Shown one piece after another: positions 27,773-37,950 of a stretch of DNA of 64,000 nucleotides. Position 1 is the first letter of the stretch, and each line of letters opens with the position of its first letter. The stretch lies in contig NZ_LIUT01000001.1 in assembly GCF_001277345.1 (NCBI RefSeq), positions 727,507 through 791,506 on the forward strand. Reading direction: 5' to 3'. The translations under genes and the position numbers were made by a program. The notes below the pieces were generated by a model that worked only from the letters and a program-made list of their open reading frames with translations, had not been told where the DNA came from and ran no database searches. Source of the stretch: Paenibacillus solani. GTDB taxonomy: Bacteria; Bacillota; Bacilli; Paenibacillales; Paenibacillaceae.

Positions 27773-30400
27773 ATGAAAGCAAGTGAAATTCGTTCCAAAT
27801 GGCTGGATTTTTTTGCTGAGAAAGGGCACAAGATTGAACCAAGTGCATCACTTGTACCGCATAATGATCCGTCCCTGCTCTGGATTAATGCAGGTATGGC
27901 TCCGCTCAAGCCTTATTTTGACGGACGCGTGAAGCCGGAGAATCCAAGAATCGCAAACTCGCAGAAATGTATTCGTACCAATGATATTGAGAATGTCGGC
28001 AAGACCCGCCGGCATCATACGTTCTTTGAGATGCTCGGTAATTTTTCCATTGGCGACTACTTCAAAGAAGAAGTAATTACTTGGGCTTGGGAGTTCCTGA
28101 CCGACAAGAAATGGATCGGCTTCGATCCTGAGAAACTGTCTGTTACCGTATATCCGGAGGATGAAGAGGCTTATAAATTGTGGAATGAAAAAATTGGTCT
28201 TCCGGCGGAACGCATCATTAAGCTGCAGGATAACTTTTGGGATATCGGCGAAGGCCCTTGCGGACCTTGTACCGAGATCTTCTATGACCGCGGTGAGGGA
28301 TACGACACAGAGGCTCCGGAATCCGAAATGTTCCCTGGCGGCGAGAATGAACGCTGGCTTGAAGTGTGGAACCTCGTATTCTCCCAGTTCAACCACAATA
28401 AGGACGGCAGCTACACACCGCTCCCTAACAAGAACATCGATACGGGTGCAGGTTTGGAGCGTTTTGCTTCCATTCTGCAGAACGTGGCATCCAATTTCGA
28501 CACCGACCTGTTCCAGCCGATCATTCAGAAGACGGCAGAGCTTGCCGGCGTAAAATACAATGAGAAGACGGAATATGATATCGCCCTCAAAGTCATTGCA
28601 GACCATATCCGGACAGTTGCATTCGCAGTAGGTGATGGCGTGCTTCCTTCCAACGAAGGCCGCGGCTATGTCATTCGTCGATTGCTCCGCCGTGCGGTTC
28701 GTTACGGAAAAGTGCTCGGTCTGGACAAGCCGTTCATGTATACCTTGACCGAAACAGTAGGCGATATTATGGGAGTCTACTACCCGGAAGTAGTTGAAAA
28801 ACGCGCATTTATCGAGAAGGTCATTGCAACGGAGGAAGAACAGTTCCACAAAACGCTCTCCGACGGGCTTAACATCTTGGCTGAAGTCAGTGCTGAAGCG
28901 AAAAATCAGGGCAAAACGATAATCAGCGGCAGTGACGCGTTCAAATTGTATGATACGTATGGATTCCCGTTTGATTTGACGGAGGATTATGCATCCGAGC
29001 ATGGACTGACCGTTGACCGCGAAGGCTTTGATGCTGCAATGAAGGAACAGCGTGATCGTGCGCGTGCAGCCCGCCATGAAACGGAAAGCATGAAGGTTCA
29101 GGGCGGCGTTCTTTCCGATTATACGGTTAAAAGTGAATTTGTTGGATATAATGACACCGTCAGTGAGGCTAAAGTGCTCGCCATCATCTCCGGCGACAGC
29201 TTTGCAGACAGCGTCCGCGAAGGCGAAACCTGCCAGGTCATTCTGGACGTGACCCCGTTCTATGCCGAAAGCGGCGGACAGGTCAGTGACCAGGGAACGC
29301 TCGAAGGAGGATCGGTTCGCGCCAGAGTCGAAGGTCTCTTCAAGGCTCCTCATGGACAGCATGTACATTTAGTAACCGTAGAGCTTGGCGAGCTTAAAGT
29401 TGGCGATACAGTCAAGGCACAGGTAGATTCGGCGATGCGAAACGATATCGTCAAGAACCATACCGCTACACATCTCTTGCACAAAGCACTGAAGGAAGTG
29501 CTCGGCGAACACGTCAATCAGGCGGGCTCCCTTGTTGAACCGCAGCGTCTGCGCTTTGACTTCTCCCATTTTGGCAGCATTACACCAGAGGAGCTTGCTG
29601 ATATTGAACGCCGCGTGAATGAACAAGTATGGAAGAGTGTCCCGGTGGTCATTGAACGCAAGCCGATCGATGAAGCTAAAGAGATGGGCGCCATGGCGCT
29701 GTTCGGAGAGAAATATGGCGATATTGTCCGTGTGGTTCAAGTAGGGGATTATAGCATCGAGCTCTGCGGTGGATGCCATGTAGGCAACACCTCGCAGATC
29801 GGGATCTTTAAGTTGCTTGGCGAGAGCGGAATCGGCTCGGGCGTACGCCGGATTGAAGCTGTAACCGGCCGTTATGCTTATGAACATTTAGAGGAGCAGC
29901 TGGATCTGCTGAAATCAGCTGCAGGTCTTTTGAAGAGCAATCTTGCTGATGTTCCGAAGCGGATCGAGGGCCTGAATCAACAGGTGAAGGATCTTGCACG
30001 CGAGAATGAATCTCTGCAAGGCAAGCTGGGAGCCATTGAAGCAAGCCAGCTGACCGATAAAGTGAAACAAGTGGGCAGTACATCACTGCTTGCAGCCGAA
30101 GTACAAGCTGGCAGCATGGACGGACTTCGCGGTATCGCTGACGAACTGAAGGGCAAACTTCCTGAGACTATACTGGTGCTCGGCTCGAAAGCGGGCGACA
30201 AGGTGAATTTCGTTGTTGCGGTTCCTCAGGATCTTGTGAAGCAGGGCTATCATGCAGGCAAGCTCGTCAAAGAAGTGGCTTCGATTTGCGGTGGAGGCGG
30301 CGGAGGCCGTCCGGATATGGCACAAGCCGGCGGTAAAGAGGCATCCAAGCTTGCGCAGGCACTTCAGCATGCTGAGGATATCGTAGCGCGGGGTGTATAA
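27773..30400 (+). CDS. alaS: Alanyl-tRNA synthetase
   Basis: An 875-residue class II synthetase. The core starts at [14 protein letters not shown] with [11 protein letters not shown] and the RTNDIENVG block. The editing domain has [11 protein letters not shown] (near residue 562) and CGGCHVGNT (Cys665), giving the His/Cys zinc site, and the DHHA1 C-Ala domain ends with [15 protein letters not shown]. The frame is open upstream into the T-box, but ATG 27773 after AAGGAAG is the sensible start. The long antisense ORF at 27848-29368 is a shadow. Confidence 0.97.
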   Translation: MKASEIRSKWLDFFAEKGHKIEPSASLVPHNDPSLLWINAGMAPLKPYFDGRVKPENPRIANSQKCIRTNDIENVGKTRRHHTFFEMLGNFSIGDYFKEEVITWAWEFLTDKKWIGFDPEKLSVTVYPEDEEAYKLWNEKIGLPAERIIKLQDNFWDIGEGPCGPCTEIFYDRGEGYDTEAPESEMFPGGENERWLEVWNLVFSQFNHNKDGSYTPLPNKNIDTGAGLERFASILQNVASNFDTDLFQPIIQKTAELAGVKYNEKTEYDIALKVIADHIRTVAFAVGDGVLPSNEGRGYVIRRLLRRAVRYGKVLGLDKPFMYTLTETVGDIMGVYYPEVVEKRAFIEKVIATEEEQFHKTLSDGLNILAEVSAEAKNQGKTIISGSDAFKLYDTYGFPFDLTEDYASEHGLTVDREGFDAAMKEQRDRARAARHETESMKVQGGVLSDYTVKSEFVGYNDTVSEAKVLAIISGDSFADSVREGETCQVILDVTPFYAESGGQVSDQGTLEGGSVRARVEGLFKAPHGQHVHLVTVELGELKVGDTVKAQVDSAMRNDIVKNHTATHLLHKALKEVLGEHVNQAGSLVEPQRLRFDFSHFGSITPEELADIERRVNEQVWKSVPVVIERKPIDEAKEMGAMALFGEKYGDIVRVVQVGDYSIELCGGCHVGNTSQIGIFKLLGESGIGSGVRRIEAVTGRYAYEHLEEQLDLLKSAAGLLKSNLADVPKRIEGLNQQVKDLARENESLQGKLGAIEASQLTDKVKQVGSTSLLAAEVQAGSMDGLRGIADELKGKLPETILVLGSKAGDKVNFVVAVPQDLVKQGYHAGKLVKEVASICGGGGGGRPDMAQAGGKEASKLAQALQHAEDIVARGV

Positions 30401-30601
30401 CATTTTTGGGGATGGGGCGCAGTAACGGCAAGCCGCGGCTGTGCTCAATCCTGAATTTTTTGGAACACCCTCTAAATATTTCGCTTTGGATTTCCGTAGA
30501 GACTCAGGATTATGTTATGATATAACTAGATCAAGCTGGTAAATATTTATTTCGACGAAGCATGGGAAACATGTTCTTTGAAGAAGCGAGGTGTGTCACA
30601 C
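30401..30601. other. alaS-ireB intergenic region
   Basis: About 200 bases. AATCCTGA (30449-30456) and TCAGGATT (30506-30513) are inverted repeats. The sequence TTGGAT with TATGTT or TATGAT downstream could be a weak promoter for the ireB operon, but the spacing is not good. No ORF or terminator hairpin with a T-run was found. Confidence 0.45.
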
Positions 30602-30862
30602 ATGGACTCCATGGATAAGACAGTCAAGTTCAATGTAAAAGGTGATGAGAAGGAGGCTTCCGCCCAGGACATTCTACTTTCGGTATATGATTCGCTGGTA
30701 GAGAAGGAGTACAATCCGATTAACCAAATCGTAGGGTATCTTTTGTCCGGGGATCCCGCTTATATACCTCGGCACAATAATGCCAGAAGTTTGATCCGGA
30801 AGAAAGAGCGAGATGAATTGATTGAAGAACTGGTCCGGTTCTACTTAGCCAGTCATCGTTAG
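30602..30862 (+). CDS. ireB: IreB family regulatory phosphoprotein (YrzL, DUF965)
   Basis: An 86-residue protein of the IreB/UPF0297 family. In Enterococcus, IreB is phosphorylated by the IreK Ser/Thr kinase and affects cephalosporin resistance. The family core is seen in MDKTVKFNV and [34 protein letters not shown]. Two ATG codons (30602 and 30611) are near the SD GAGGTG; 30602 fits the spacing better, while an upstream in-frame TTG at 30578 lacks an SD. The next gene, ruvX, starts 12 bases after the stop, as in B. subtilis yrzL-yrrK. Confidence 0.9.
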   Translation: MDSMDKTVKFNVKGDEKEASAQDILLSVYDSLVEKEYNPINQIVGYLLSGDPAYIPRHNNARSLIRKKERDELIEELVRFYLASHR

Positions 30863-30874
30863 GAGCACACAGGG

Positions 30875-31288
30875 ATGAAGAAGATCATGGGATTGGATTA
30901 CGGGGACCGCAGAATCGGTGTTGCCGTAAGCGACGTGTTCGGATGGACAGCTCAAGGGCTTGAAGTGATTGAACGTCGTCGTGATGGAGCTGAGCTCGAC
31001 AGAATTGCATTACTCGTCAAAGAGAACGAGGTTGGCGAGATAGTGGTGGGCTTGCCCAAGAATATGAACGGTACGATTGGTCCTCGGGGCGAAATCTGCA
31101 TGGAATTCGCAAGTACTTTGCGTGAGTCCCTATCCTTACCCGTTCACCTTTGGGATGAACGGCTATCAACAGTATCCGCTGAGAGGGCATTGCTTGAAGC
31201 CGATGTCAGCCGAAAGAAGCGAAAACAGGTTGTAGATAAAATGGCAGCAAGCTTGATTTTACAAAACTACTTGGATTCTAAAAGGTAA
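30875..31288 (+). CDS. ruvX: Holliday junction resolvase-like nuclease RuvX (YqgF family)
   Basis: A 137-residue RNase H-fold protein. It has GLDYGDRRIGVAVSD (the first catalytic Asp), a second acidic residue in WDERLSTVSAE and a final Asp in KKRKQVVDKMAASLIL. The family functions in 16S rRNA 5' processing and was first named for Holliday resolution. AGGAG overlaps the ireB stop codon, placing ATG 30875 9 bases away. The DUF1292 gene follows at 31306. Confidence 0.93.
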   Translation: MKKIMGLDYGDRRIGVAVSDVFGWTAQGLEVIERRRDGAELDRIALLVKENEVGEIVVGLPKNMNGTIGPRGEICMEFASTLRESLSLPVHLWDERLSTVSAERALLEADVSRKKRKQVVDKMAASLILQNYLDSKR

Positions 31289-31305
31289 AGGTGAGGGTGA
31301 TTACT

Positions 31306-31608
31306 ATGGCTAATGAGCATATTGGTATGGAAGAAGAACCGGAAATTATTTATATTCCCGATGATGAAGGCAACGAGGAAGAATTTGAAGTCATCATGAA
31401 ATTCGAGGTGGACAACTCGGATGCCAGATACATGATGGTTGTACCAAGAGAGTCGGCTGACGAAGAGACTGACGAGGTCTACGCTTTCCGTTATGAAGAA
31501 GATGGAGACGATCTGAAGCTGTTTATGATTGAAGACGATGAAGAATGGGCCATTGTTGAAGAAACCTTCAATACGCTCGTGGAAGAGCTGGACGGGAGAG
31601 ACGAATGA
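31306..31608 (+). CDS. DUF1292 family protein (YrzB-like), copy 1
   Basis: A 100-residue very acidic protein with the DUF1292 pattern (EEFEVIMKFEVDNSDARYMMVV, then DDEEW). It lies in the ruvX-yrzB-mltG order of Bacillus. ATG 31306 follows GAGGGTG; the frame is open back to GTG 31291 but that start lacks an SD. The last four bases overlap the next gene, a related DUF1292 copy. Function unknown; such proteins often accompany the ruvX-mltG region. Confidence 0.85.
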   Translation: MANEHIGMEEEPEIIYIPDDEGNEEEFEVIMKFEVDNSDARYMMVVPRESADEETDEVYAFRYEEDGDDLKLFMIEDDEEWAIVEETFNTLVEELDGRDE

Positions 31609-31919
31609 TGTCTGATTTTTCGGTTGAGAATATCGTATGGACCCAAGTACTTAAGGAAGCATTCGGTGAGAGTGTGGAGCTTGAGGACGATAAAGGCCAT
31701 ATCGAGGTTTATGATATTGCCGCCGAATTTGAAGTGGATGGTCAAGGTTATGCCATTCTCGTTCAACCTGATCGTACCGATGAGGAATACGAGGTTCTCC
31801 GTATCGTCAAGGAAGCGGATGGCGGATTGCAACTGGCAACCATTGATGATGATGAGGAATGGGAGAATGTATCCGAGTTATACGATGAGCTGACTTTTCC
31901 CGAAGAAGATGAGGATTAA
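31605..31919 (+). CDS. DUF1292 family protein, copy 2
   Basis: A 104-residue acidic protein related to copy 1: both have an IAAEFEVDGQGYAI / IMKFEVDNSDARYM strand, a shared EYEVLRI or EVYAFRY block and a terminal DDEEWE. The start is ATG 31605 (ATGA overlap with copy 1) or ATG 31608. Two DUF1292 genes in tandem with translational coupling suggest local duplication followed by divergence. Product function is unknown. A terminator follows 48 bases after the stop. Confidence 0.82.
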   Translation: MMSDFSVENIVWTQVLKEAFGESVELEDDKGHIEVYDIAAEFEVDGQGYAILVQPDRTDEEYEVLRIVKEADGGLQLATIDDDEEWENVSELYDELTFPEEDED

Positions 31920-31967
31920 ATCATCTGATTTGTGAGCACATGCTTGATTTTCAAATGAAAGTTCAGG

Positions 31968-31994
31968 AAGGGGCGGAGCTGTCCGCCCCTTTTG
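31968..31994 (+). terminator. Terminator closely upstream of mltG
   Basis: AAGGGGCGGA / TCCGCCCCTT, perfect 10-bp stem with GCTG loop, then TTTT. The mltG start lies only 20 bases further, so mltG may depend on read-through or be attenuated here. Confidence 0.8.
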
Positions 31995-32013
31995 GTGTGA
32001 AGGGATGAGTAGA

Positions 32014-33057
32014 TTGAAGAAACTGGCAATAGCAGTATTGGTTCTAATCCTTGTTGCGGGCGGGGTTGTGTTCTATGTTTGGAATGGATTACAGCCTGTT
32101 CAGAGCGCGGAAACCCCTATCGAATTCACGGTGGAATCCGGCATGAGTACGTCCTCTATCGCCGATCTGCTTGAGGAAAAGGGATTGATTAAGAATGCCC
32201 TTATACTTAAAGGTTATTTAAAGGTTACCAATGAAGGCAACCGTCTGATGGCGGGAACCTATGAGGCCGTACCGGGAACTTCCATTCAAGAACTGTTGTC
32301 GAAAATGAACAATGGAGACGTGAAACCCGAGGAGATGGTCCATTTTACAATTCCCGAAGGATATACCGTCCTCCAAATGGCTGAAACTATCGCTCGTGAG
32401 AGTGGAATAGATGAGAAGGATTTTTTGAAAGCAGTCGACCAGTACAAGGGCTCAGATGTGCCGATTGTCGATGAAATCCCTAAAGGGGCGGAACTTAGGC
32501 ATCGTCTGGAAGGATACCTGTTCCCTGCAACCTATGATTTGCCGAAGAAGGACCTCACGGCAGAGCGCATTGTAGAAACAATGCTGAAGGAGACGGAGAA
32601 ACGTTTAGCTGAAATACCGGATTGGCAGAGCCAATTGAAGGCTCGCGGGATGAGTTTGCATGAATTGATGACGATCGCTTCATTGGTTGAGAGGGAAGTG
32701 GTTGCAGATCAAGAACGTGCCCTTGTAGCCGGCGTTATTTATAACCGTTTAGAGGAAAATATGCGGCTGGAGATCGATGCGACTGTTCAATATTTGCTGG
32801 ATAAGCCGAAAGAACGATTGCTTTATTCCGACCTGGAAGTGGAGAGTCCGTATAACACCTATCGTCAGAAGGGGCTGCCACCAGGTCCCATCTCAAGTCC
32901 AAGTCTGGCGTCTATTCAGGCTGCTCTGAATCCGGAGAAATCCGATTATTTATTTTATGTAACGAAGAAAGACGGTACGCAAGAGCATTTGTTTGCCAAG
33001 ACGTATAAAGAGCATTTGAAGAACATCGAGATCAGCAAGAAGATGGCACAACAATAA
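32014..33057 (+). CDS. mltG: Endolytic transglycosylase MltG
   Basis: A 347-residue membrane-anchored peptidoglycan cleaving enzyme (YceG/YrrL) that ends glycan strand growth. After a short N-terminal membrane helix (about residues 3-21) comes a LysM-like region (TVESGMSTSSIADLLEEKG) and the YceG catalytic domain with the Glu in IASLVEREVV and the motif IDATVQYLL. TTG 32014 is chosen because AAGGG lies 9 bases upstream; ATG 32005 has the SD directly attached. The next gene in Bacillus, the methyltransferase trmR (yrrM), is absent here. Confidence 0.9.
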   Translation: MKKLAIAVLVLILVAGGVVFYVWNGLQPVQSAETPIEFTVESGMSTSSIADLLEEKGLIKNALILKGYLKVTNEGNRLMAGTYEAVPGTSIQELLSKMNNGDVKPEEMVHFTIPEGYTVLQMAETIARESGIDEKDFLKAVDQYKGSDVPIVDEIPKGAELRHRLEGYLFPATYDLPKKDLTAERIVETMLKETEKRLAEIPDWQSQLKARGMSLHELMTIASLVEREVVADQERALVAGVIYNRLEENMRLEIDATVQYLLDKPKERLLYSDLEVESPYNTYRQKGLPPGPISSPSLASIQAALNPEKSDYLFYVTKKDGTQEHLFAKTYKEHLKNIEISKKMAQQ

Positions 33058-33138
33058 TAATACGAGTTGAGCAAGACTCGACAGCTTCAATTCGGAAGAG
33101 TTTTGTTGAACTACCCCTAGGTAGGGAGGATTTTAGAT

Positions 33139-34071
33139 ATGAGTATCAAACCAGAATTATTAGCGGCAGCCGGCTCAGTGTCCGATGCTGCGGCTTTTCT
33201 CGAAGCAGGAGCCGACGCACTGCTTGTGGGAGAGGACCGGTTCGGCATGAGATTGCCAGGTAATCTGACAGTGGATGACATTGCCCAAATTGTGAATCTT
33301 GCCCATGTGCGGGATAGCAAAGTGTACGTTAGCCTAAATAACTTGATGACCAATGATGTATTGCCCGAACTGCCTGCTTATGTGAAAGCATTAGGAGATG
33401 TCGGAGTGGACGCGGTCGAGTTTAACGACCCTTCCGTGCTTACTACCGTAAAAGAGCTGGCTCCGCAAATCAAACTTCATTGGAATGCAGAAATGACTGC
33501 CACCAACTATTCAACAGCGAATTACTGGGGAAGCAAAGGTGCTTCCCGGGTTATCCTTGCGCGTGAGTTGAATATGGATGAAGTAACGGAAATGAAACCG
33601 AAGCTTCAATTGGAAGCACAAGTGCAGGTTCATGGGATGACTAATATTTATCATTCCAAACGCCGCTTGGTGAACAGTTATATGCAGCAGCAAGGCAGAC
33701 CCTTGACTGAAGGCAACCTTGGCAAGGAACGCGGCCTGTTTCTCATTGAGAATGAACGTCAAGAAGAGAAGTATCCGATCTATGAGGATATTAACGGGAC
33801 TCATATTATGAGCTCGGAGGATATTTGCATATTAGAGGACTTGCATTTGCTGATGGCAGCAGGCATTGACAGCTTTAAAATCGAGACGCTTTTGAAGCCG
33901 CGTCATTACAATGAGCTTGTGATTCGGACTTACCGCCAAGCGATTGATTTATATCATGCTGATGCCTCCGCATATGCATTTCAGGAAGAATGGATGGACG
34001 GAATTCGGGCAATTCAGGATCCCGAACGTGAATTGTCGTTTGGATTTTTCTACAAGGAACAAGTTTATTAA
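33139..34071 (+). CDS. trhP1: U32-family protein TrhP1 (tRNA U34 hydroxylation)
   Basis: A 310-residue protein of the U32 peptidase family, homologous to B. subtilis YrrN/TrhP1. With TrhP2 it is needed for 5-hydroxyuridine at tRNA position 34 in a prephenate-dependent route. The U32 TIM-barrel motifs KPELLAAAGSVSDAAAFLEAGADALLVGEDRFGMR and SSEDICILEDL with FKIETL are visible. It lacks the Fe-S cysteines of its partner, as usual for the P1 type. ATG 33139 follows GGGAGGA. trhP2 starts 12 bases after the stop. Confidence 0.85.
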   Translation: MSIKPELLAAAGSVSDAAAFLEAGADALLVGEDRFGMRLPGNLTVDDIAQIVNLAHVRDSKVYVSLNNLMTNDVLPELPAYVKALGDVGVDAVEFNDPSVLTTVKELAPQIKLHWNAEMTATNYSTANYWGSKGASRVILARELNMDEVTEMKPKLQLEAQVQVHGMTNIYHSKRRLVNSYMQQQGRPLTEGNLGKERGLFLIENERQEEKYPIYEDINGTHIMSSEDICILEDLHLLMAAGIDSFKIETLLKPRHYNELVIRTYRQAIDLYHADASAYAFQEEWMDGIRAIQDPERELSFGFFYKEQVY

Positions 34072-34083
34072 GGAGTGGACAGC

Positions 34084-35430
34084 ATGGAAGCAATGGCACA
34101 GCCAAAGTACAAAGGCAAACGCTATCGCCTGGACAAGCCGGAATTGCTCGCCCCGGCTGGCAATTTGGAAAAATTAAAATTCGCGGTACACTATGGGGCC
34201 GATGCAGTATATATCGGGGGCCAGAAATATGGCCTTCGTTCAAATGCGGACAATTTTAGCTTCGAAGAAATGAAAGAAGGCGTCGAATTCGCCAAGAAGT
34301 ACGGAGCCAAAGTCTTTGTTGCAACTAACATTTACGCGCATAATGAAGATGTTGAGGGGATCGAATCCTATCTGCGGAGTTTGGAAGAAGCGGGTATTGC
34401 GGCGATTATCGCTGCAGATCCCGCTATTATCGAGGTGGCCAAGCGTGCTGCTCCCAAGCTTGAAGTGCATCTGAGCACGCAGCAATCCACACTGAATTGG
34501 CAGGCCGTCAAATTCTGGAAGGACGAAGGGCTGCCTCGGGTTGTACTGGGGCGGGAAACGAGTTTGGAAGAGATCGCAACGATTAAAGAGCATGTTGATA
34601 TTGAGATCGAAGCCTTTATCCATGGTGCGATGTGTTCCTCATTCTCTGGTCGCTGTGTATTGTCCAATCATTTTACGGATCGTGACTCCAATCGGGGCGG
34701 ATGCTGCCAATCCTGCCGCTGGAAGTATGACTTGTTTGAGGATGGAAGAGAAGAGCAAGGCAATTGGATCTCTGAAGAGCAGCAGTTGATGGAACAGTCC
34801 CTGGCGGCTCCATCTCCCTTTAAACCGGGAGTTACACAAATTCCGTTATTCCAGCAGGAAGATAATCAATTTACGATGGGGTCTAAGGATCTCTGTATGC
34901 TGGAGCATATTCCCGATCTGATCGAGGTTGGCATCGACAGTTTCAAGATTGAAGGCCGGATGAAATCGATCCATTATGTAGCTACAGTAGTTAATGTGTA
35001 CAGACAGGCAATTGATTCCTATATGGCAGATCCTGAACATTATGTGCTAAAACCCGAATGGATCGAGGAAATTAACAAAGCTGCCAACCGGCCTCTGAAT
35101 ACCGGCTTTTTCTATGACACACCGGATCATGAGGATCACATCTATGAACCGGAAGAAAAAGCAGTTCCCTATGATTTTGCTGGATTGGTAATGGAATACG
35201 ATGAGAACTCGGGAATAGCTGTCATTCAGCAGCGGAATCATTTCAAGCCCGGGGATGAAATTGAGTTTTTCGGGCCTGAAGGGACTTTCTTTAAACAGAA
35301 AGTTGGTTCCATTCAGGATGAGAATGGCCAAGAGCTGGATGCAGCGCGGCATCCTTTGCAGCTTATTCGCATGAAGGTGGATCAGCCGCTTCGTAACTTT
35401 GATATGATGCGGAAACATAAAGGGTCATAA
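34084..35430 (+). CDS. trhP2: U32-family protein TrhP2 (tRNA U34 hydroxylation)
   Basis: A 448-residue U32 protein homologous to B. subtilis YrrO/TrhP2 and E. coli TrhP (YegQ). It has the U32 motif with the cysteines GAMCSSFSGRCVLSNHF and GGCCQSCRW, which are the likely [4Fe-4S] ligands, followed by a C-terminal beta-barrel domain (from about residue 360). ATG 34084 has AAGGAG 8 bases upstream; GTG 34075 sits in the SD. It is part of trhP1-trhP2, ended by the terminator at 35461-35498. It makes ho5U34; without trmR nearby, mo5U34 synthesis must use a gene elsewhere, if present. Confidence 0.88.
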   Translation: MEAMAQPKYKGKRYRLDKPELLAPAGNLEKLKFAVHYGADAVYIGGQKYGLRSNADNFSFEEMKEGVEFAKKYGAKVFVATNIYAHNEDVEGIESYLRSLEEAGIAAIIAADPAIIEVAKRAAPKLEVHLSTQQSTLNWQAVKFWKDEGLPRVVLGRETSLEEIATIKEHVDIEIEAFIHGAMCSSFSGRCVLSNHFTDRDSNRGGCCQSCRWKYDLFEDGREEQGNWISEEQQLMEQSLAAPSPFKPGVTQIPLFQQEDNQFTMGSKDLCMLEHIPDLIEVGIDSFKIEGRMKSIHYVATVVNVYRQAIDSYMADPEHYVLKPEWIEEINKAANRPLNTGFFYDTPDHEDHIYEPEEKAVPYDFAGLVMEYDENSGIAVIQQRNHFKPGDEIEFFGPEGTFFKQKVGSIQDENGQELDAARHPLQLIRMKVDQPLRNFDMMRKHKGS

Positions 35431-35460
35431 TTTCATAGCTCTAAAGAACTACACAATTGA

Positions 35461-35498
35461 GAATTCAGGTCCGCAGTATGACCTGGATTCTTTTTATT
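35461..35498 (+). terminator. Terminator after trhP2
   Basis: GAATTCAGGTC / GACCTGGATTC, 11 bp with one G-U pair, 8-base loop, followed by TTTTTATTTT. Confidence 0.88.
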
Positions 35499-35641
35499 TT
35501 GAGGAATTTAGGGTTAACGAATTATTTTTTTTGCGAAAAGCCAAAGGAAAAGCCCTTGTTTTGTCGAAATAAAGAGTAGCGAATACGTTTTGGGAAATTA
35601 GTCCGGCGTATAATATTATGATTGTGGTAGGTGAACAGCTA

Positions 35642-37813
35642 ATGTCAGAAGTCGAGCAGCATGATAAGAAGCCGAAAAAGGACAGAAAGCACGGAGGAAA
35701 CAAGGAGAAAAAGATTCCTTCGGCATCAACAGGGATACATAATGCTAAATCGTTTGTTTCTAACATGGGTACGGCTATTAGCCGAATGCCCGTAAATCCT
35801 GCAAAGTCTGTCGGAATCCGTCTGTTTTTGATCTTTTTATCCACTATCGTATTTTTTGTGATCGTATTGGGTTATCTTTCTTATGATAAAGCGAAGAGCA
35901 CCATTGAGAAAAATGCTGCCAATGGCAACCAGCAGACGATTATCCAGACCTCTGAGAAAATCGATATTATCCTGGAAAAGTATGAAAGTGCCAGCAGGCA
36001 GGTTTTCTATGATATCGAGCTGCAAAAGTTATTGAATCAGTACACGAGTAAAGGCTTAAGCGATTATGATTCGTTTACGATTGAACGCAGTATTCGGGAC
36101 AAACTCTCCAATCAAATTACATCCGATTCGTCCATTAGAGCCATCTACTTGATCCCTTCTAAGGGAGAGAAGATTTTATCTGCTGGACAAGCATCGGAAT
36201 CCTCGAGGACTTTCCTTGAGCAAAGCTGGTACGCAGAATTGAAGGATGGCGACAAGAAAGTGATGTGGCTGCCAACCGTTCAGAACAACGGTGCTCCATT
36301 CTTCTCGATTGCCCGGACTTTAGGATCTCTCAATGATATGACTTCAAAGTATACGGTTGTATTCGAACTTAACGCTTCCGTATTAGATTCGCATTTGCAA
36401 GGAATCAACCTGGGTGAGAATGGCCAATTGCAATTGATCAGTCCGGAAGGAACCGTAGTTTCTTCAAGCGATTCCTCCATTGTGGGTTCAGAATCCGGAT
36501 GGACCTTCGTTAAGGATTTCCCGGCAGAGACCAAAACGGATGACGTAAGAACGAAGGATGAGCAGGGAAGATATGTTCTGGCCGTTTATAATACGCAAAG
36601 CACAAACGACTGGAAACTTGTAGGCTCCGTTCCGACTAGTGAGCTTACAAAGGATGCGACGAGTATTCTGACCATTACGCTCATCGTGGCTATCGTCGAT
36701 GTGATTATTGCTATTCTGATTGGTATTTGGATGGTTAGAATGATTGCCCGTCCGTTAGGTAAACTGAACCTGCTGATGAAGGAAGGCGCAAAGGGCAACT
36801 TGAATGTTCGCACAAACCATAAGAGTCAAGACGAAATCGGTCAGCTGTCCGCAAGCTTTAACGATATGATGGAACAGATTACAGGCCTCGTTCAGCAGAC
36901 GAGTAATACGGCACAAGAGGTGCTCAAAACGGCTGCAGAATTAAGTGACGCCTCGAAGAAGACGGCGATTTCTGCGAAGGAAATCGCGATCGCTACCGAG
37001 GAAATTGCGAACGGAGCCAGCAGCCTGGCAGTTGAAGCCGAGCGAGGCAGCGATCTGACCAACAATATTTCGAAACAGATGCAAATGGTTGTTACAGCTA
37101 ACGAAGAAATGGGCAAAGCTGCCCGTCACGTTGAAAGCTCTAGTGAGCTTGGTACTAAACATTTGAGTGACTTGTTGGACAAGACGCATCAGACCGAGGA
37201 TATGACTCGATCCATGATGCACAAGGTGGATGGCTTGAAGGAAACAACCTCATCGGTTGTCAAAGTATTGGATGTGATGCAGAACATTACGAAGCAAACC
37301 AATATCTTGTCATTGAATGCAACGATTGAAGCAGCTCGTGCAGGAGCAGCAGGTAAAGGGTTCATGGTCGTTGCAGATGAAATCCGTCAATTGGCGGATC
37401 AAACCAGACAATCCATCGATATGGTGAGCCAGATTACAGACCGAATTATGACCGAAATGAACGAGACCGTTCAGGTATTATTGGATGCCAATCCTCTGTT
37501 TAAAGGTCAGATGGATGCCGTGAAGGAAACGAATGATATCTTTGTCTCTGTTCAACAGCAGATGGTGGAATATATCGAACGGTTGGATTCGGTAACGAAT
37601 TCCATTGGCGAATTGAATGAATCTCAAACGGTGCTTTCGGAAGCGATGAGTAATGTGAGTGCAGTGGCCGAAGAATCCTCGGCAACTTCTGAAGAAGTGG
37701 CATCGCTCTCGACTGAGCAGCAAAGCGTTAGCAGCCAGCTGGTGAATCTGTCGACACAGCTGGAGAATGTATCAAACGAGCTTAAAGAGACTTTATCCCG
37801 CTTTACATTGTAG
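35642..37813 (+). CDS. Methyl-accepting chemotaxis protein
   Basis: A 723-residue chemoreceptor: a charged N-terminus (K-rich, residues about 1-55), first membrane helix (about 60-82), a dCache-like extracellular sensor (about 90-340), second membrane helix (about 345-368), HAMP ([17 protein letters not shown]), and a long cytoplasmic signalling coiled coil with the conserved tip [24 protein letters not shown] 35642 has TAGGTGA upstream; the longer ATG at 35618 has none. The ligand is unknown. It is monocistronic with the terminator at 37819. Confidence 0.92.
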   Translation: MSEVEQHDKKPKKDRKHGGNKEKKIPSASTGIHNAKSFVSNMGTAISRMPVNPAKSVGIRLFLIFLSTIVFFVIVLGYLSYDKAKSTIEKNAANGNQQTIIQTSEKIDIILEKYESASRQVFYDIELQKLLNQYTSKGLSDYDSFTIERSIRDKLSNQITSDSSIRAIYLIPSKGEKILSAGQASESSRTFLEQSWYAELKDGDKKVMWLPTVQNNGAPFFSIARTLGSLNDMTSKYTVVFELNASVLDSHLQGINLGENGQLQLISPEGTVVSSSDSSIVGSESGWTFVKDFPAETKTDDVRTKDEQGRYVLAVYNTQSTNDWKLVGSVPTSELTKDATSILTITLIVAIVDVIIAILIGIWMVRMIARPLGKLNLLMKEGAKGNLNVRTNHKSQDEIGQLSASFNDMMEQITGLVQQTSNTAQEVLKTAAELSDASKKTAISAKEIAIATEEIANGASSLAVEAERGSDLTNNISKQMQMVVTANEEMGKAARHVESSSELGTKHLSDLLDKTHQTEDMTRSMMHKVDGLKETTSSVVKVLDVMQNITKQTNILSLNATIEAARAGAAGKGFMVVADEIRQLADQTRQSIDMVSQITDRIMTEMNETVQVLLDANPLFKGQMDAVKETNDIFVSVQQQMVEYIERLDSVTNSIGELNESQTVLSEAMSNVSAVAEESSATSEEVASLSTEQQSVSSQLVNLSTQLENVSNELKETLSRFTL

Positions 37814-37818
37814 AATCC

Positions 37819-37865
37819 AAAGCTGCTCCATCCGTTAACCAAGACGGATGGGGCAGCTTTTTTAT
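37819..37865 (+). terminator. Terminator after the chemoreceptor gene
   Basis: AAAGCTGCTCCATCCGT / ACGGATGGGGCAGCTTT with one G-U, then TTTTTT. Confidence 0.92.
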
Positions 37866-37950
37866 ATGCCGCTCGGAGAGTATGAATGGATTGATTCATC
37901 CTGCAAATGGAAATAATAATGAATCAAAGAAGAAATAGGAGGACCCAAAC

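Noticed and set aside
27848..29368. 506-codon ORF on the minus strand opposite alaS
   Set aside because: Shadow of alaS; no SD, no domain, and the plus frame is a complete AlaRS.
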